Below are positions 10,808-22,440 of a DNA stretch of 64,000 nt, in pieces. The stretch's first letter is position 1; each line of letters starts with the position of its first letter. The translations under genes and the position numbers were made by a program. The notes under the pieces are model-generated. The model was not told the origin of the DNA and ran no database searches. It saw only the letters and a program-made list of their open reading frames with translations. Source of the stretch: Rhizoclosmatium globosum (lineage: Eukaryota; Chytridiomycota; Chytridiomycetes; Chytridiales; Chytriomycetaceae); assembly GCA_002104985.1 (NCBI GenBank), contig MCGO01000086.1, forward strand, positions 106,145 to 170,144, written 5' to 3'.

Positions 10808-12827
10808 TCATTCAGCAAGCACTGTTCGCAAGAGGCCCGCTAGGATAGGCTTTCCAGACTGTTCCGCTCGATCTACAACCTCTTGGCTCGTGCGAAAACC
10901 GTGTTTCTTGATTTCCTCAAAGTAGAATGTCGTGAATTCAACTTCATATTCATGCAAGTCAAATTCAGATAGCGTTTCAAGCCATCCAAAGAATGTTTCT
11001 CGCAAAGGGTTTCGCCGTTTCACCATTCTAAAGAGGAAATTCACAACTTCAGGAACAGGAGCAGCCCAATCAAAGTAAGTACGGTAAAATGCTCCAAGAA
11101 CATCGTTCGTAATAGGAACGCCCTTTTCAAGCATCAATAGTACAGCTTCAGGAAAATCATTACGAAGGCTTCCCTCGCGAATTATGTATGGAAAGTAATC
11201 AGGTCCAATTTGCCGATCCACTTCATATTTGTCTAGTAGATACCTAAAACGCACTGTCATTATATGAGGAGGTGTACAGCGACTTCGATGTTACTTGAGC
11301 ACCCATTAACAACATTTTATCGATACAAGTGATTGTTTCTTGATGCTTGTCTTTATCGTAGAAATGAAGCGCAACTTCTTCAATTCCAAGTCTAACCAGT
11401 ACCGGCAATTTCTCGAAAAAGTATACATCATCAAAAGTCATGGGATACCCAGAACCAATTGGAGGAAAGCCGTCTCCAAGTACGGCAAAATTCACTTCAT
11501 CTAAAACGTTTCCTGAAGAATCGGCCCATTGACGACACGCCATAAGTAACACTTCGACAAGTTCCCAATTTCTCCACATGAACGCGTTATGAATGGCATG
11601 TGTGCCGATAACGTTTGCCTCCAAGTAATTCTCCTGATCCGTCCATTTCGAGAGCAAATATTCAAGATATCCCTTAGACCCTGTTGAAGCCGCGTTCACA
11701 ATTGTAACTTGATCAATCAAGCATCCTGCCTTGATGAAGATATCGTTTAAATAGTATCTTACATCCGAATCCGTTTAACTGGAGAATAGCGAAGATGATT
11801 CCAGTCGTTGAGAACAATAACTCGTTCATAGGGGTTTATATTTACACCAGCCGATTCTAGGAGACTGGTTGTGGTGGGAATCACGCCGATTGCGAGAGCC
11901 ACTTCGATGTGGCTTGCATCTGACACGCCAAGTGCATTCCAGACAAGATTTGACTCATCTTCCGTCAATTGAGTGAACTCGCCGACGAGGTGTGTTGATA
12001 TCATCTCTTTGGCGAGAGAGAGGTAATTTCGTTTTATAGCAAACGCCACATTCGCCGCCGAATAGCTAGCTCCGTGTCCCAAAACTAAAAGCTGGACCAA
12101 TTCCATATGCTGATCTAATATTAACTACAAAGTTGGTTAGATATAATATTCTAATTCCAAAAGGAGCAATCAACGCACCCGTTGCAAATCGAACACAACA
12201 TTCTTCTCAGAAAGTTTTAATGCCAAAATAGTTGGCGTCAGAGTTGTAGGGTCAATTTGCAACAATGCACAGACTACCAAATCAAGAAATGAGGTTCGCA
12301 CTTTCGTTTAACAATTAACACTCACGTTCCAAACGGCCATTTTTTCCTGCGTTCAATAGCGAGGACCGCATATGATCTTCAGAAATATGTGGGTTGCACG
12401 TATAAAACAGCTTGATATACTCGACAGCATTCAGTTTTCTTGAAAGTTGCAATAAGGGACATACTTGCGCACGATCCAAGCAGGAGTACCTTGCTCCGTT
12501 CTGAAACATTATCTCCAGTATTTCTCGAAATTGTGGCATGGTTGAGCACTTTGTGGCGAAGGCCATGAAGATTGCTTGTCGCTTCCCATAGCATTCAAAG
12601 TAGAAGTTTGCTTTAGCAGCTGGGGATAACCAGCAGTAAAGGTACACGGACTTGCACAGGCGAGAGATCCGAGAGAGCTGCCTCATGTTTCCGAATGCCA
12701 TCACAAAGATACGAGACCAAATTTCAGGGGGTAGGTACGGCGTGCTCTCTGGTGGAGGTATTGTACTCGCTTGGATCTCGGCATCAATGCTGAGAATGAG
12801 TTGCTCGAAAGGTTGATTTTGCGACAT
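10808..12827 (-). pseudogene. F-box/degenerate-ankyrin paralogue, copy A (probably decaying)
   Basis: One of five paralogues in the window. F-box proteins recruit targets to SCF ubiquitin ligases. The N-terminus reads PPPESTPYLPPEIWSRIFVM, then LSRISRLCKSVYLYCW. A helical repeat region follows with ankyrin-like units such as NAASTGSKGYLEYLLSKW and NAFMWRNWELVEVLL. Two introns separate exon 1, a small exon reading CALLQIDPTTLTP, and the long exon. The long exon is broken twice. Near 11757 one base is missing (between SPVKRIR and YYLNDIFIKAG), like the likely consensus errors elsewhere. Near 11255-11270 the stretch between LY and RFRYLLDK is about 20 bases shorter than in copy C, a deletion that is not a multiple of three. 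The second lesion suggests true decay. It lies head to head with copy B. Confidence 0.75.
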
Positions 12828-13170
12828 TCTTTTGTGGCGGAGTTGGACTTTTCTTTTTGAATAAAATGAAGGGAGATCGGACTTAAGAACTCAGCCACGT
12901 TTTCTTTCGTCAAAACACAACCATCACCATGCAGCAGCCATTTGAACAGCTACTGTTGAGCATCGATGATGAGATTCAAGCCAATACCATTCCACAACCA
13001 GAAAGCACACCGTATTTACCACCAGAGATTTGGTCTCGTATCTTTGTGATGGCATTCGGAAACATGAGGCAGCTCTCTCGGATCTCTCGCCTATGCAAGT
13101 CCGTGTATCTTTACTGCTGGCTGTCCCCAGCTGCAAAGGCAAACTTTTACTTTGAATGTTACGGGAAACG
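12575..13170. repeat. Inverted repeat formed by the 5' ends of F-box copies A and B
   Basis: Copies A (minus) and B (plus) start 101 bases apart and share their F-box exons. From the ATG of each outward about 240 bases are alike, with one block of more than 40 bases identical around atggcattcggaaacatgag. The result is a large imperfect palindrome with the shared promoter region at its centre. Confidence 0.7.
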
Positions 13171-14932
13171 ACAGGCTATCTTCATGTTGCATGTCACAAA
13201 CTGTTGGCGAAGCCCCCAGTTTCGTGAGATACTGACGATAATGATTAACAACGGAGGGGGATTCTCTTGTTTAGATCAATTCGGAAAAGCATGTCCTTTA
13301 CTTCAGCTGATGAAACTTCCTGACGCCGTTGAATACATCCAGTTGTTTTATTCATGCGACCATCATATTTCCGAAGACCACATGCGGTATGCTTTGGGCC
13401 TTGCTGTAAAGAATGGGCGGTTGGATCTCGTTTGTGCCTTGTTGCAAGAAAATCCAGCATCTGTTAAACCATTAACTTTGAATGCACATCTTGAGGAAAA
13501 AGGAGTTGAATATGATTTGAAACAAGTGAGTTAATTATGTACTGCCTTCGTCCGTGCTTACATTTCCAAATAGTTGATTGCAAGAAATCACAGAGAACTA
13601 TTCTTTTTTCTTGCATCTGGTAAATCGAGTAATTTCTCTGCAGACGCAGTTGCATATGCCATCAAGATGGAATATTTGGAAGCAGCAAGGGAAATTGTAA
13701 ATGCACGACTGGACTATCATTCCACCCAACTAAGCCAACATGATTCCAATCGTGTGTGGTATGAACTCGGTTACAAGAACTTAACTCACGTCGAAGTTGC
13801 TCTTTCACTGGGAGTAGCACCAACATATAACAGCTTCTTATCTTCTTCTGGCTTGTTTCAATATGTCTATTTCGAGAATTTGATGGTGCGTCAAAGTTGG
13901 GATCATTTGGAAAACCCCAAAATCGCGTTGAAACACGATAGCCTTCTCTTTGCCGACTTATTTGTCAGAGCTGGATTTCTCATCAACCAAATGATTCTTG
14001 TCAACGCCGTTTACACTGGAGCCAAAGAGTATGTTCAATACCTTCTCGAAAAATGGAGCAATCAAGATAATTACTTGGAGACCAACATAATATGTTCTTA
14101 CACATTCTGCAATGCCTTTATGTGGCGCAACTGGGAGCTGGTAGAAATATTGATATCCGCTTGTCGGAAATGGGCTGAAGTTTCCGGCCAACCCTTCACG
14201 GAGGCACTCAATCTTGCTGATTCAGAAGATGTCCCCAATATTATAGTCTCTCCAATGACTCTCGACGATCTCTTCTTCTTTACAAAAGTTCCTATACTTG
14301 TGAAGCTAAATGTATTCCCCGAAACCATCTACACTTTCGCGTTGGAAGAAATTGCCCACCGCTTTCATGAGGAGTCTCACTGGCCGGAAGCTCGTACTTG
14401 TATGGAAAAATTGTTCTCATTAGGAGCAAAAATCACTTCAAAGGCCGTAATAAACTCGTCACAACCGACACAAGGAGATGCTGGAATGGGCGCATCATCT
14501 AGTTTCAAATTCCTTTGGGAGAGATTTGAATTGGAACGTAATATCGGGTTTGTTCACTTTCCAGAAGTGATTTTGTACGCCAATGATGGAAGCAAAGAGA
14601 TTATCGAAATGATTCTTCGAAAGGGTGTTCCTGTTACTCAAGTCGTTCTGCTGAATTTGTACTTCCTATTCTTTCGATTTTCTCCCGTGGAACCGCTGGC
14701 CCACATACTTCTGAAAGCTGTCGAACCAGGCAATTTGCTTCAACATACATTCTTGGATTATCTGGAGACCATGGAAAGCATCGATTTGTATGAGTCTGAC
14801 GAAAAATGTGTGGAATCTTTTTTCAGCCTTCTCCAAGAATATCGATTTGAAACAACACAGGACGTTGTTGATCGAGCTCTAACTTCTGGGAAACCTGTGT
14901 TCGCAAAGTTATTGGGGAAAATGGTGCAATAA
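12929..14932 (+). CDS. F-box/degenerate-ankyrin protein, copy B (intact)
   Basis: Best-preserved member of the family. Two exons, 12929-13525 and 13574-14932, give 651 residues. F-box near residues 29-75 (STPYLPPEIWSRIFVMAF). After it, ankyrin-like helical units recur: NAVYTGAKEYVQYLLEKW, NAFMWRNWELVEILISACRKW, CMEKLFSLGAKITSKAV and IIEMILRKGVPVTQVVL. Copies A, C, D and E have an extra intron between GRLDL and CALLQ; here those codons are joined directly (GRLDLVCALLQENP), a clean intron loss. The repeats would be the target-binding part and the F-box the Skp1-binding part; both statements are family knowledge, the targets are unknown. Confidence 0.85.
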
Positions 14933-14947
14933 ACGTTCTACATTCTT

Positions 14948-16987
14948 TTATTGTCTGCTTTCCTTGTTAGCTATTGTCAGGGTTTGGAGAAGTCTTGCAA
15001 AGTTCTGCTGATTACCAGAAGCAATGACACGGCTAACGACTTCACGGGTCGTACTGAAACCAAAATCTCGGAACTTGGTGAACATGGCTTCGGCATATTC
15101 TAAATCGTATCCATCGAAATCAAAACCAAAATTGTCTGCTAAATAGCTCATAAAGCTTTCTCGAAGTGGATTTCCTGGTTGTACAGCACCTAATACGGCA
15201 TCGACAATAGGGGAATCCAACGAATACAGATAGCTACGAAATACTGCTTCAAGAACTTCCTCAGTTACGATAGCTCCTTTCGCCAGAATCAGTTGTACAT
15301 CTTCGTAACAATGATCACTCAAAATGCTTGCAAAGTCGGGGAATCCATCTCGTGAATTGACTTCAAACTTATCCAACAGATATTTAAAACGTAGCGTTGG
15401 TTTGGAACTATCAGATCTATTCCATGTCGCCCTGTAGATCACCCGGGATGTAACAACAGCACCGAGGGAAATAAGCTTTTCTATGGCTGCCATAACTGTC
15501 GGAAATTCATTCTCTTCACTGCATTCAGCTGCAATAGCTTCAAGCGACAGTGTATAGATATCGTCAGAATACACTTCAACTTCGACAAGACGAGAAATAT
15601 TCTCAAAGTAGAAGCTGTCATCAGCAGTCATAGGAAACGGAACTTCAACTCCATCATCTTCATCGGGTTGGGCAATGAGATAATTTCCGACTTCACCGGA
15701 CCATCGGCAGCATTCATTCAGGAGCGTCTCTACAAAATCCCAATCCCGCCACATGAAAGCGTTGTGAATAGCGTTCGTGCTAATGATGTTCACAGATTGA
15801 TAATTTTCTTGCTCTTTCCATTTCAGCAGCAGATATTCGACATACTCCTTGTGACCCGTTGACACGGCATTTGCAAGAACTGACTTATTGAGAAGGTTTG
15901 TGTTCTTGAGAAGAAGATTGTTGATATGATAGGCGTTCCCACTCAACGTTGGTGCGGGCGCACGAATGTGATCCCAGTTCTGAAGTCTTCTGACTCTGTA
16001 AATATGCTGTCGTGTTCCAAAAAGTCCTGACGAAATTAATACACTGTTTGGAGTAGGCGACACGCCAATAGAAAGCGCTGTTTCGACTTGATTTGGCTCT
16101 GTGAGGTCAAGTGCTCGCCATACATCGTCTGAATCATCCTCATTCAAAGTCTTTATGGGTGGGTCTAAGTGGCGAGAAATCATTTCCTGTGCTACCGTCA
16201 AGTAACCTTTTTTAATGGCGAATGCAACCGTCAAGGCCGAAAACGAGTCGCGTTGCTAGAAACAAGAAGCATAACCAGTTCGGTGTGATTATAAGCATCA
16301 ACTTAACTTGCAAATTACTAAAATTACTGCGAAATATTTAAGTCGCACCTGCTTTATATCAAACTCAACCCCTTTCTCTCGAAGTCTAGTAGACAGTTTT
16401 GCTGGTGTAATGGTTGTAGGATCTTCTTGTAACAAAGCACAGACTGTTGCGCGAGTTAGTGATTGAGAAAATCCAAATTGAAACTTACTCAGGTCCAACC
16501 TGCCGCACTTTCCAGCATTCCGCAGCGAATATCTCATATGCTCATCTGAAATATGTGGATTGCACGAGTAAAAGAGTTTGATGTAATCAACAGCATCGGA
16601 ATGTTTCATAAACTGAAGCAAAGGACAGCTTTGAGCACGATCCAAGCAGGAGTACTTTGCCCCTCTTTGAATCATTATTGCTAGGATCTCGCGAAACTGT
16701 GGCACTCGATAACACTTTGTGGCGAAGGCCATGAAGATTGCTTGACGTTTCCCATAGCATTCAAAGTAGAAGTTTGCTTTAGCAGCTGGGGATAACCAGC
16801 AGTAAAGGTACACAGACTTGCATAGTCGAGAGATCCGAGAGAGCTGCCTCATGTTTCCGAATGCCATCACAAAGATACGGGACCAAATCTCGGGTGGGAT
16901 GTACGGCGTGCTCTCTGGTGGAATGAAACTGTCCTCAATCTCATCATCGATGCTGAGAATGAGTTGCTCGAACGGTTGTGACAGCAT
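14948..16987 (-). CDS. F-box/degenerate-ankyrin protein, copy C
   Basis: Paralogue of copies A and B, tail to tail with B (15 bases between stop codons). Three exons: the F-box exon from 16987 (PPESTPYIPPEIWSRIFVM), a short exon reading CALLQEDPTTITPAK, and a long repeat exon with NAVSTGHKEYVEYLLLKW, NAFMWRDWDFVETLL, AIEKLISLGAVVTSRV and LRFKYLLDKFEV. The frame slips by one missing base near 16239 between LLVSSNATR and FSALTVAFAIK, inside a T run that would be one T longer in a working frame. I treat this as a probable consensus error. The F-box exon is nearly identical in DNA sequence to that of copy A over more than 200 bases, unlike the rest of the gene. Confidence 0.8.
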
Positions 16988-17107
16988 TCTGTTCCCGCAA
17001 TCTTTTTGACAGTTGATCAGAGTGTGTTTCGTCTTTTGTTTTCAGTTGTGGCAGAGTTTCCAGTCCGCATCCTGTTCTATCACTTCGAATAATTACAAAC
17101 AAATTAG

Positions 17108-19240
17108 TTATGATTTATTTCTTTTCTTTCCAAATTGCTTTGACCTCATCATCATCTTCTCATGAAATTGTTTCCGACGCATCACGTTTCGCATCTCCTC
17201 TTTCGTCACCATCTTCAGTATTCCAAGAAGTAGAGGCTTATTTCCCGAAGCTTGCACTTGATCCAATACTTCCTGCGGTACCCAAAACCCATACTCTTGC
17301 AACTTAACGAAGAAAGCCTTGGTTCGGTGATAATTATAATTGTCGAGATCGTTATGAAAAGTTTCCGTAATTTGACCAAAGTATGTCTTCAACAGTGAAT
17401 TTCCTGGTTTTACTGCACTCAGCACCTCACCGACAACTGGATGGTCCAAGTTAGAAAAATCCTCGTATAGTGCGCCAAGAACTGTAGCAGTAACAGGAAT
17501 TCCTTTAGCGAGAATCAATTGAACATCTTCGAGGCATTTGTGTCCAATCACATATCCAAAATCTTTAAACTCAGATTGAGGATCCAATGCGAATTTGTCC
17601 AACAGAAACTTGAAGCGCAGACTAGATTTGGAGGTGTCCGACCTATTCAAAGTAGCATTGTACAAAGCCTTTGATGTTACAACCGCCCCAAACTCAAGCA
17701 ATTTTTCCATACACTCCTCGGTTTTAGCAAACTTGTCATCAGTTGATATTCTTGCCATTCTTTCCAACGAGAGTGTAAATACATCCGTTGGATAGACTCC
17801 AAGGTTGACTAATTCAGGAATTCTTGTGAAATAGTATCATCTGAAGCGCTAGATGGAACCGGAACAAAGTCGCTTTCGTCTACTGGTTCCGGACCAGCAA
17901 GTAAATGCACAAAATCCTCTCCAGATTTGTTTGCTTGTTCAGTCCATCTGCGGCAGACATCAATCAAAAGCTCTACAAGATTCCAGTCTCGTCGCAAGAA
18001 CGCGTTATGAAAAGTATGGGTACTGAGGATGTTCAGGCTTGTATAATTGTGTTGCTGTTGCCACTTAGTCAACAGATATTCAACATATTCCTTGTGACCC
18101 GTTGACACTGCATTTGTAATAACTACTTGATTGATTAGATCCGTTGCCTTGAGAAGTATGTCGTTGGCCTGAACTACTGTTGGGCTGAGAACGGTATTTG
18201 GCATGTGCTCCCAACTAGAAAGCCGAATGATTCTTTCAAGATTTAACGGGGATGAAAACAGACCTGACGAAATCAACAGACTGCTTCCCGTTGGAGACAC
18301 ACCGGCTTTCAACGCAGACTCAATGATGCCAATGTCTGGAATTCCAAGAGCTAGCCACACGTTGTTGGAGTCAGCTTCATTTAAGACAGAGGCAGATGTT
18401 GTCTTCAAATGCAGGGATATCATTTCCTGAGCCTTGGCCACTTGATTATCCCTTATTGCTAAAGCCACTGCCTTCGCAGAAAATTGTCCAGACCCCATTG
18501 CAAGAGCTATCACCAATTCTGTGTAATTGTTTTGTCTCAACTATAGTTCAATCGTCAGTTTAAAAATACCCAATATGTCCCAAAAACCCCTCACCTTCTC
18601 AATATCGAAGTTGATCCTCCTCGTTTTGAGATGAGCAAAAAGCTTCAATGGGGTCAACGTCGCAAGATCTTCTTGAAGCAAAGCTGAAACTATAATTAAT
18701 GGGTGAGAAAGGAACCGTGTATGGCTGTTGCGAAGACTCACTGATGTTCAACCGCCCGCTATTTACCGCATCATACAACGCAGTATTTAAGTGCTTATCG
18801 GAAATGTGTGGCTTACAAGTGTAGAACAGCTTGATGTTGTCAACAGCATTTGGTAAACCCGACAGAAGCTGCAAGGGACATCCGACTCCTTTCAAATGGC
18901 ATGAGAAGCTACAACCATTGAGGATCATGCTCTTCATTATCTCTTGGAACTCTGGGATGGTCCAGCACTTTGTTTTAAAGGCCATATATATTGCGAGCTG
19001 CTTTCCATGCCGATTGATGAAGAAGTTGGCTTTGGCGGCGGGAGAGAGCCAGCAATAACCATAGACGTACTTGTTTAGGCGAGAGATTTGGGAGAGTTGA
19101 TTGATAGTTTTACAACTGTGGAAGAAGATGCGAGTCCAGACCTCTGGAGGAAGGGTTGGAAGAGATTGATGTTGTGAAGCAGGAGTATCGACTGCCAAAG
19201 ACTCGGAGTGAAAAGTGGTTTGATTGATTGGTTGCACCAT
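17108..19240 (-). CDS. F-box/degenerate-ankyrin protein, copy D
   Basis: More diverged paralogue: PTLPPEVWTRIFFHSC then NQLSQISRLNKYVYGYCW. The start is the ATG at 19240 (MVQPINQ); the open frame runs a little farther up without an ATG. Three exons as in C: F-box exon, a short exon (SALLQEDLATLTPLK), long repeat exon (NAVSTGHKEYVEYLLTKW, NAFLRRDWNLVELLIDVC, CMEKLLEFGAVVTSKAL, LRFKFLLDKFALDP). One base is missing near 17836, between SSASDD and YYFTRIPELVNLGVYP; the two frames otherwise join perfectly to the family alignment. The C-terminal tail is basic and longer (MRRKQFHEKMMMRSKQFGKK). Confidence 0.8.
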
Positions 19241-19352
19241 TTCAGACAAGTTCTCGAAAGTCTTTCCTGAACCAATCAATCAAACCTTTATCTACAACTA
19301 CCATTAATCTTTATACATGATAATAGAGATGGTATAGTGTATTCGTCAGCTT

Positions 19353-19855
19353 TCAATGAGAAGAAGAGACTGCCAGCGTCACACCATCATCCTGCCGAAT
19401 CAAAATATGGCTATTGCAGGTCATTAGCCACAAATATCCACTAAATCCACTGTAAAAACCTTTGATCCGTCTCGATTAAGACTGTCACATCTCCAAGTCT
19501 CGTTGAGGTGTCCACCGTCAGTCCAAGCGACGAAGCCAGCAGCTTCTCGATTCGGGACGCCCGTGAAGCAATTGACAGAATTGTTCCTGACGTTGAAGGA
19601 GTCGCCTTTCCGCGAACTGTTGATGTAATGTCAGCTTTTCAACTCGAGGGAAGCTGGAGGTCGCTTACCACCCAGGCAGAGTCCTTCTTCGTCTGTAGCA
19701 AGTACGCTCTTCACTTTGTCTGTTGCGGCGCTGGAGAATGAGAGTAAGTACCTCTCGTTTGGGACTTGGATGGTTTCAAACAGAGGCCGATCCTCATGGG
19801 ATATTGGTAGATTACGTTACATTTCATCGAGTGTCCGGTTGAGTGCAGTTTCCAT
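19353..19855 (-). CDS. LAMTOR5: LAMTOR5/HBXIP-like Ragulator subunit
   Basis: Small roadblock/LC7-fold protein. In animals LAMTOR5 is one of five subunits of Ragulator, which holds Rag GTPases on the lysosome (vacuole) and helps TORC1 sense amino acids. Four tiny exons, none long enough to be found by a plain ORF search: 19855-19821, 19730-19669, 19616-19460 and 19410-19353, joined in consistent phases (2, 1, 2). They give 103 residues: METALNRTLDEI, then KSVLATDEEGLCLGVRGKA, SGTILSIASRASRIEKLL, DVTVLIETDQ, and SHILIRQDDGVTLAVSSSH. Order and spacing match the animal protein, whose equivalents are VGVLCTD..GLNLGCRG, GVISVLAQ.AA and NIMIQKHDGITVAV. Introns are 49-90 bases. The fit across three splice junctions makes the call strong. 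Confidence 0.82.
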
Positions 19856-19952
19856 GATTGACGGCTTTGAACAAGAATGGTGATGATTTGAGCAGAGTTT
19901 CTTCTCATTGATTTATTTGATTCCTCATCAGAACTAAGAACAACTTAATAAT

Positions 19953-20349
19953 CTAAGGCCGCAGCATCTGAAGCAGAACAAGACCAAACGCAATCCATAA
20001 TAATACAAGAAGGACAGAGGAAACAGCGACGAGAATGCGAGCTGTTGATGCATTTGTACGCGAAACTGTGAGTGATTCAACGTCAGTGGCATGTGGATCA
20101 ACCTGGATTAATTGGGAGGACGTTAAAGGATAAGCTGGTTAGTTCCGCAGCGAGGCAGAGTAAAGGACAGACTGGAAGCACCTTTGACGAGAACCACACG
20201 GCTGCTAAAGCTGTTGGAAGTGCACATGGACACACTAGTGATAACACAGATACTATCAGGGCTTCTCCTAGCGGTGCTGTGGGTCGGGGTTGCTGTGGAA
20301 GGTCGTCCAGAAGGAGAGGTGTGTTTGCTGAGTCCGCTGTGGATTCCAT
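19953..20349 (-). CDS. CD225/dispanin (IFITM)-like small membrane protein
   Basis: Two exons, 20349-20182 and 20102-19953, separated by a 79-base intron in phase 0, give 105 residues. A polar start (MESTADSANTPLLLDDLPQQ) is followed by a first hydrophobic segment with two Cys and a Pro (VSVLSLVCPCALPTALAAVW), the linker FSSKVDPHATDVESL, ASTAR, and a C-terminal TM helix ending LQMLRP. This is the CD225 plan: membrane-embedded segment with Cys, short loop with a conserved Ala/Ser..A(K/R), then a TM helix. In animals these proteins alter membrane fusion; the fungal role is unknown. The similarity is short, so a generic two-TM protein is possible. It follows LAMTOR5 in tandem, 97 bases away. Confidence 0.6.
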
Positions 20350-20579
20350 TCTTCTTTTTCCCTCATCTTTCCAGTAATTCTTTCTGCCGGAATTTAGAAG
20401 ATATAAAAAAAGAGAATAAGGGGGTGTTCATGAGTTCTTGAACCGTGAACGTACCTTGTAAGCTTCAGGAGCATTACCCATAAGTTTGATCGGAGCAGTG
20501 AGTAATTACCTTCCTTACATGAATACCTAAGAAAAAGTGCCTCACAGAAGCCGAGAGTCCCAAGCAATTTTGTTCCCAA

Positions 20580-22299
20580 ATGGCTACGTCATCCGTTGAA
20601 GCTGCCGCCGAGATTGCCGTGGACTCCAAGGACCAGCAAGCGATCCAAACCCGCAAGCGTAACAAGTACATCATCATCGGTGTCGCTGCGGTCGTTCTGG
20701 TCACAGCAGCCAGTTTGATTGGGTACTTTGCCTCCAGACCCAAAGATTCAACCTCGAACCCGGTCTCCCCTTCGCAGAATGCAACTGCCACTGCCACTGC
20801 TACTGCTGCTGTAAACTCCACACAGTCAACTGCCAAGCCGGGACTCTCTCGGCGCAAGCTGTACGGTTACTATGGAGCGAATGCCATGGGTAAGTACTGT
20901 GATTGTAAAATCTCCACTCCCACCACTCACTCAAACCTAACCACTAGCGAACGGCGTTGATATCACAAGAGGAACTCTCCCACCACCACCTCAGTCCCAG
21001 TCGTACTTATACCAGCGGCCTTTGAAGTACTACTGTGATACTGGTTACTTTGACACAATCAATCTGGCCTTTTTGAATCTGTTTGGTGGAGGCAACGGAG
21101 AATTCACTATCACTTTTGGAGCTTTCAATCAGAGTCAGTACGCAGGGACTTATGTCTACAAGGGAGATGGAAAGGAGACGAACGGTGACTGGACGGTGAG
21201 TGGTCCTCAGACACAAATCAATCTTGAGCGGTAGCTGTGACAGCAAACTCTGGATGTACACCGTTTTATGGGCTTTGATATCTGTATGGGGCTGAGTAAT
21301 CGATTTGGATGACGGGGGCCTTTATATTATACATGGTCGAACCTGTAAACTAATAAGCCAATATAGGTCCAATCCTACCTCAATCTTGGTAAAGACATTC
21401 AGTACTGCCAGAATGTTCACTCTGTGAAAGTTGTCATGTCTCTTGGCGGTGACAAAATCTCAGCCTACAGTTTCTCTGCAGGAGATGGAAAGCGATACGC
21501 TAAAATCTTTTACGATATGTTCCTCGATGGAAACGGCCCTGTTCGTCCATTTGGACCTGGCGTGAAACTGGATGGTATTGAGCTCGATATTGAAAAGAAC
21601 CCAGCCAATGTGTACCCAACGTATGGCCCATCGCCATGGAATCAAGAAATGATTGACTTGCTCACAAACTTGCGTGCATTGTCTCCATCTGTTCTTTTAG
21701 CTGTTGTACCTCAATGCTATCTCGGTAACTTGAAATACCTGGGTAAAGATGAAAATGTCGGCGACGTGATTTCAGGCGCTGCCAAGTACATTGACTACCT
21801 GATTGTGCAATACTACAACAACCCACAATGCTCATATCCATTCAACTTCAATTTCGATGCATGGACCAAGCTTTACCCAGGACCGATTGTGGTTGGTCTC
21901 GCTGGAGATTGGACATCTGCGATTTCTGGAGGATTTTTGGAACCAGGGCCATTACAAGCTGTATACGATATGATCAAGAATAGTCCTCAATTCGGCGGGT
22001 TCTCCGTGTATGACGTTTCTTCGTCAACTCCACCTGCGCACGTGCATAACATGATGTACACAAACGATACTGGACCACTCTCTAATTATGCTAGTACATT
22101 GAGAGATGTTTTGGATGGAAAGATTGTTGGATCTGGTTATCCTCCACAAGGTCCGGGACAAAGCAACGCTGACCTTTCAACAAGGTGTGGTGGTACCTGG
22201 ATCCACGCAAACTCAGTGTGTAGTATGAAAAAGTGTGATCCATACAACCCACAGTGTGGACCAAACATGGGATGCTTCATGTTCTTGGCGAACTGCTGA
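20580..22299 (+). CDS. GH18 chitinase-like enzyme with N-terminal membrane anchor
   Basis: Glycoside hydrolase 18 of the class III type, which cleaves beta-1,4 links in chitin. Three exons (20580-20889, 20948-21195, 21367-22299) give 496 residues. Residues about 28-50 form a TM helix (YIIIGVAAVVLVTAASLIGY) without a cleavable signal, so this is a type II membrane protein with the catalytic domain outside. A Thr/Ala-rich stalk follows, then LYGYYGANAMANG, VKVVMSLGGDK, the catalytic motif DGIELDIE, and IDYLIVQYYNN. The motif normally reads DGxDxDxE; here the second acidic position is Glu, while the last Asp and the catalytic Glu are kept. The C-terminus is a Cys-rich module (CGGTWIHANSVCSMKKCDPYNPQC) that could bind carbohydrate. 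Likely role: remodelling its own cell wall. Confidence 0.87.
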
Positions 22300-22440
22300 T
22301 TCCCTTCCCTCTTTCAAATTGCTGTTTCATTTTTGTTGGAGGTCTCATATTATTCATCAAGTAGATATAAACGGGTTTACATTGTTTACTTTGACAAGCA
22401 TGAGATATCTATGGTAAAGAATGAGATGCCAGGCAAGGAT

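Noticed and set aside
14948..19240. F-box copies C and D as pseudogenes because their frames break
   Set aside because: Each has only one missing base, with family sequence intact on both sides, as in unrelated single-copy genes of the window. Consensus error is the simpler reading.
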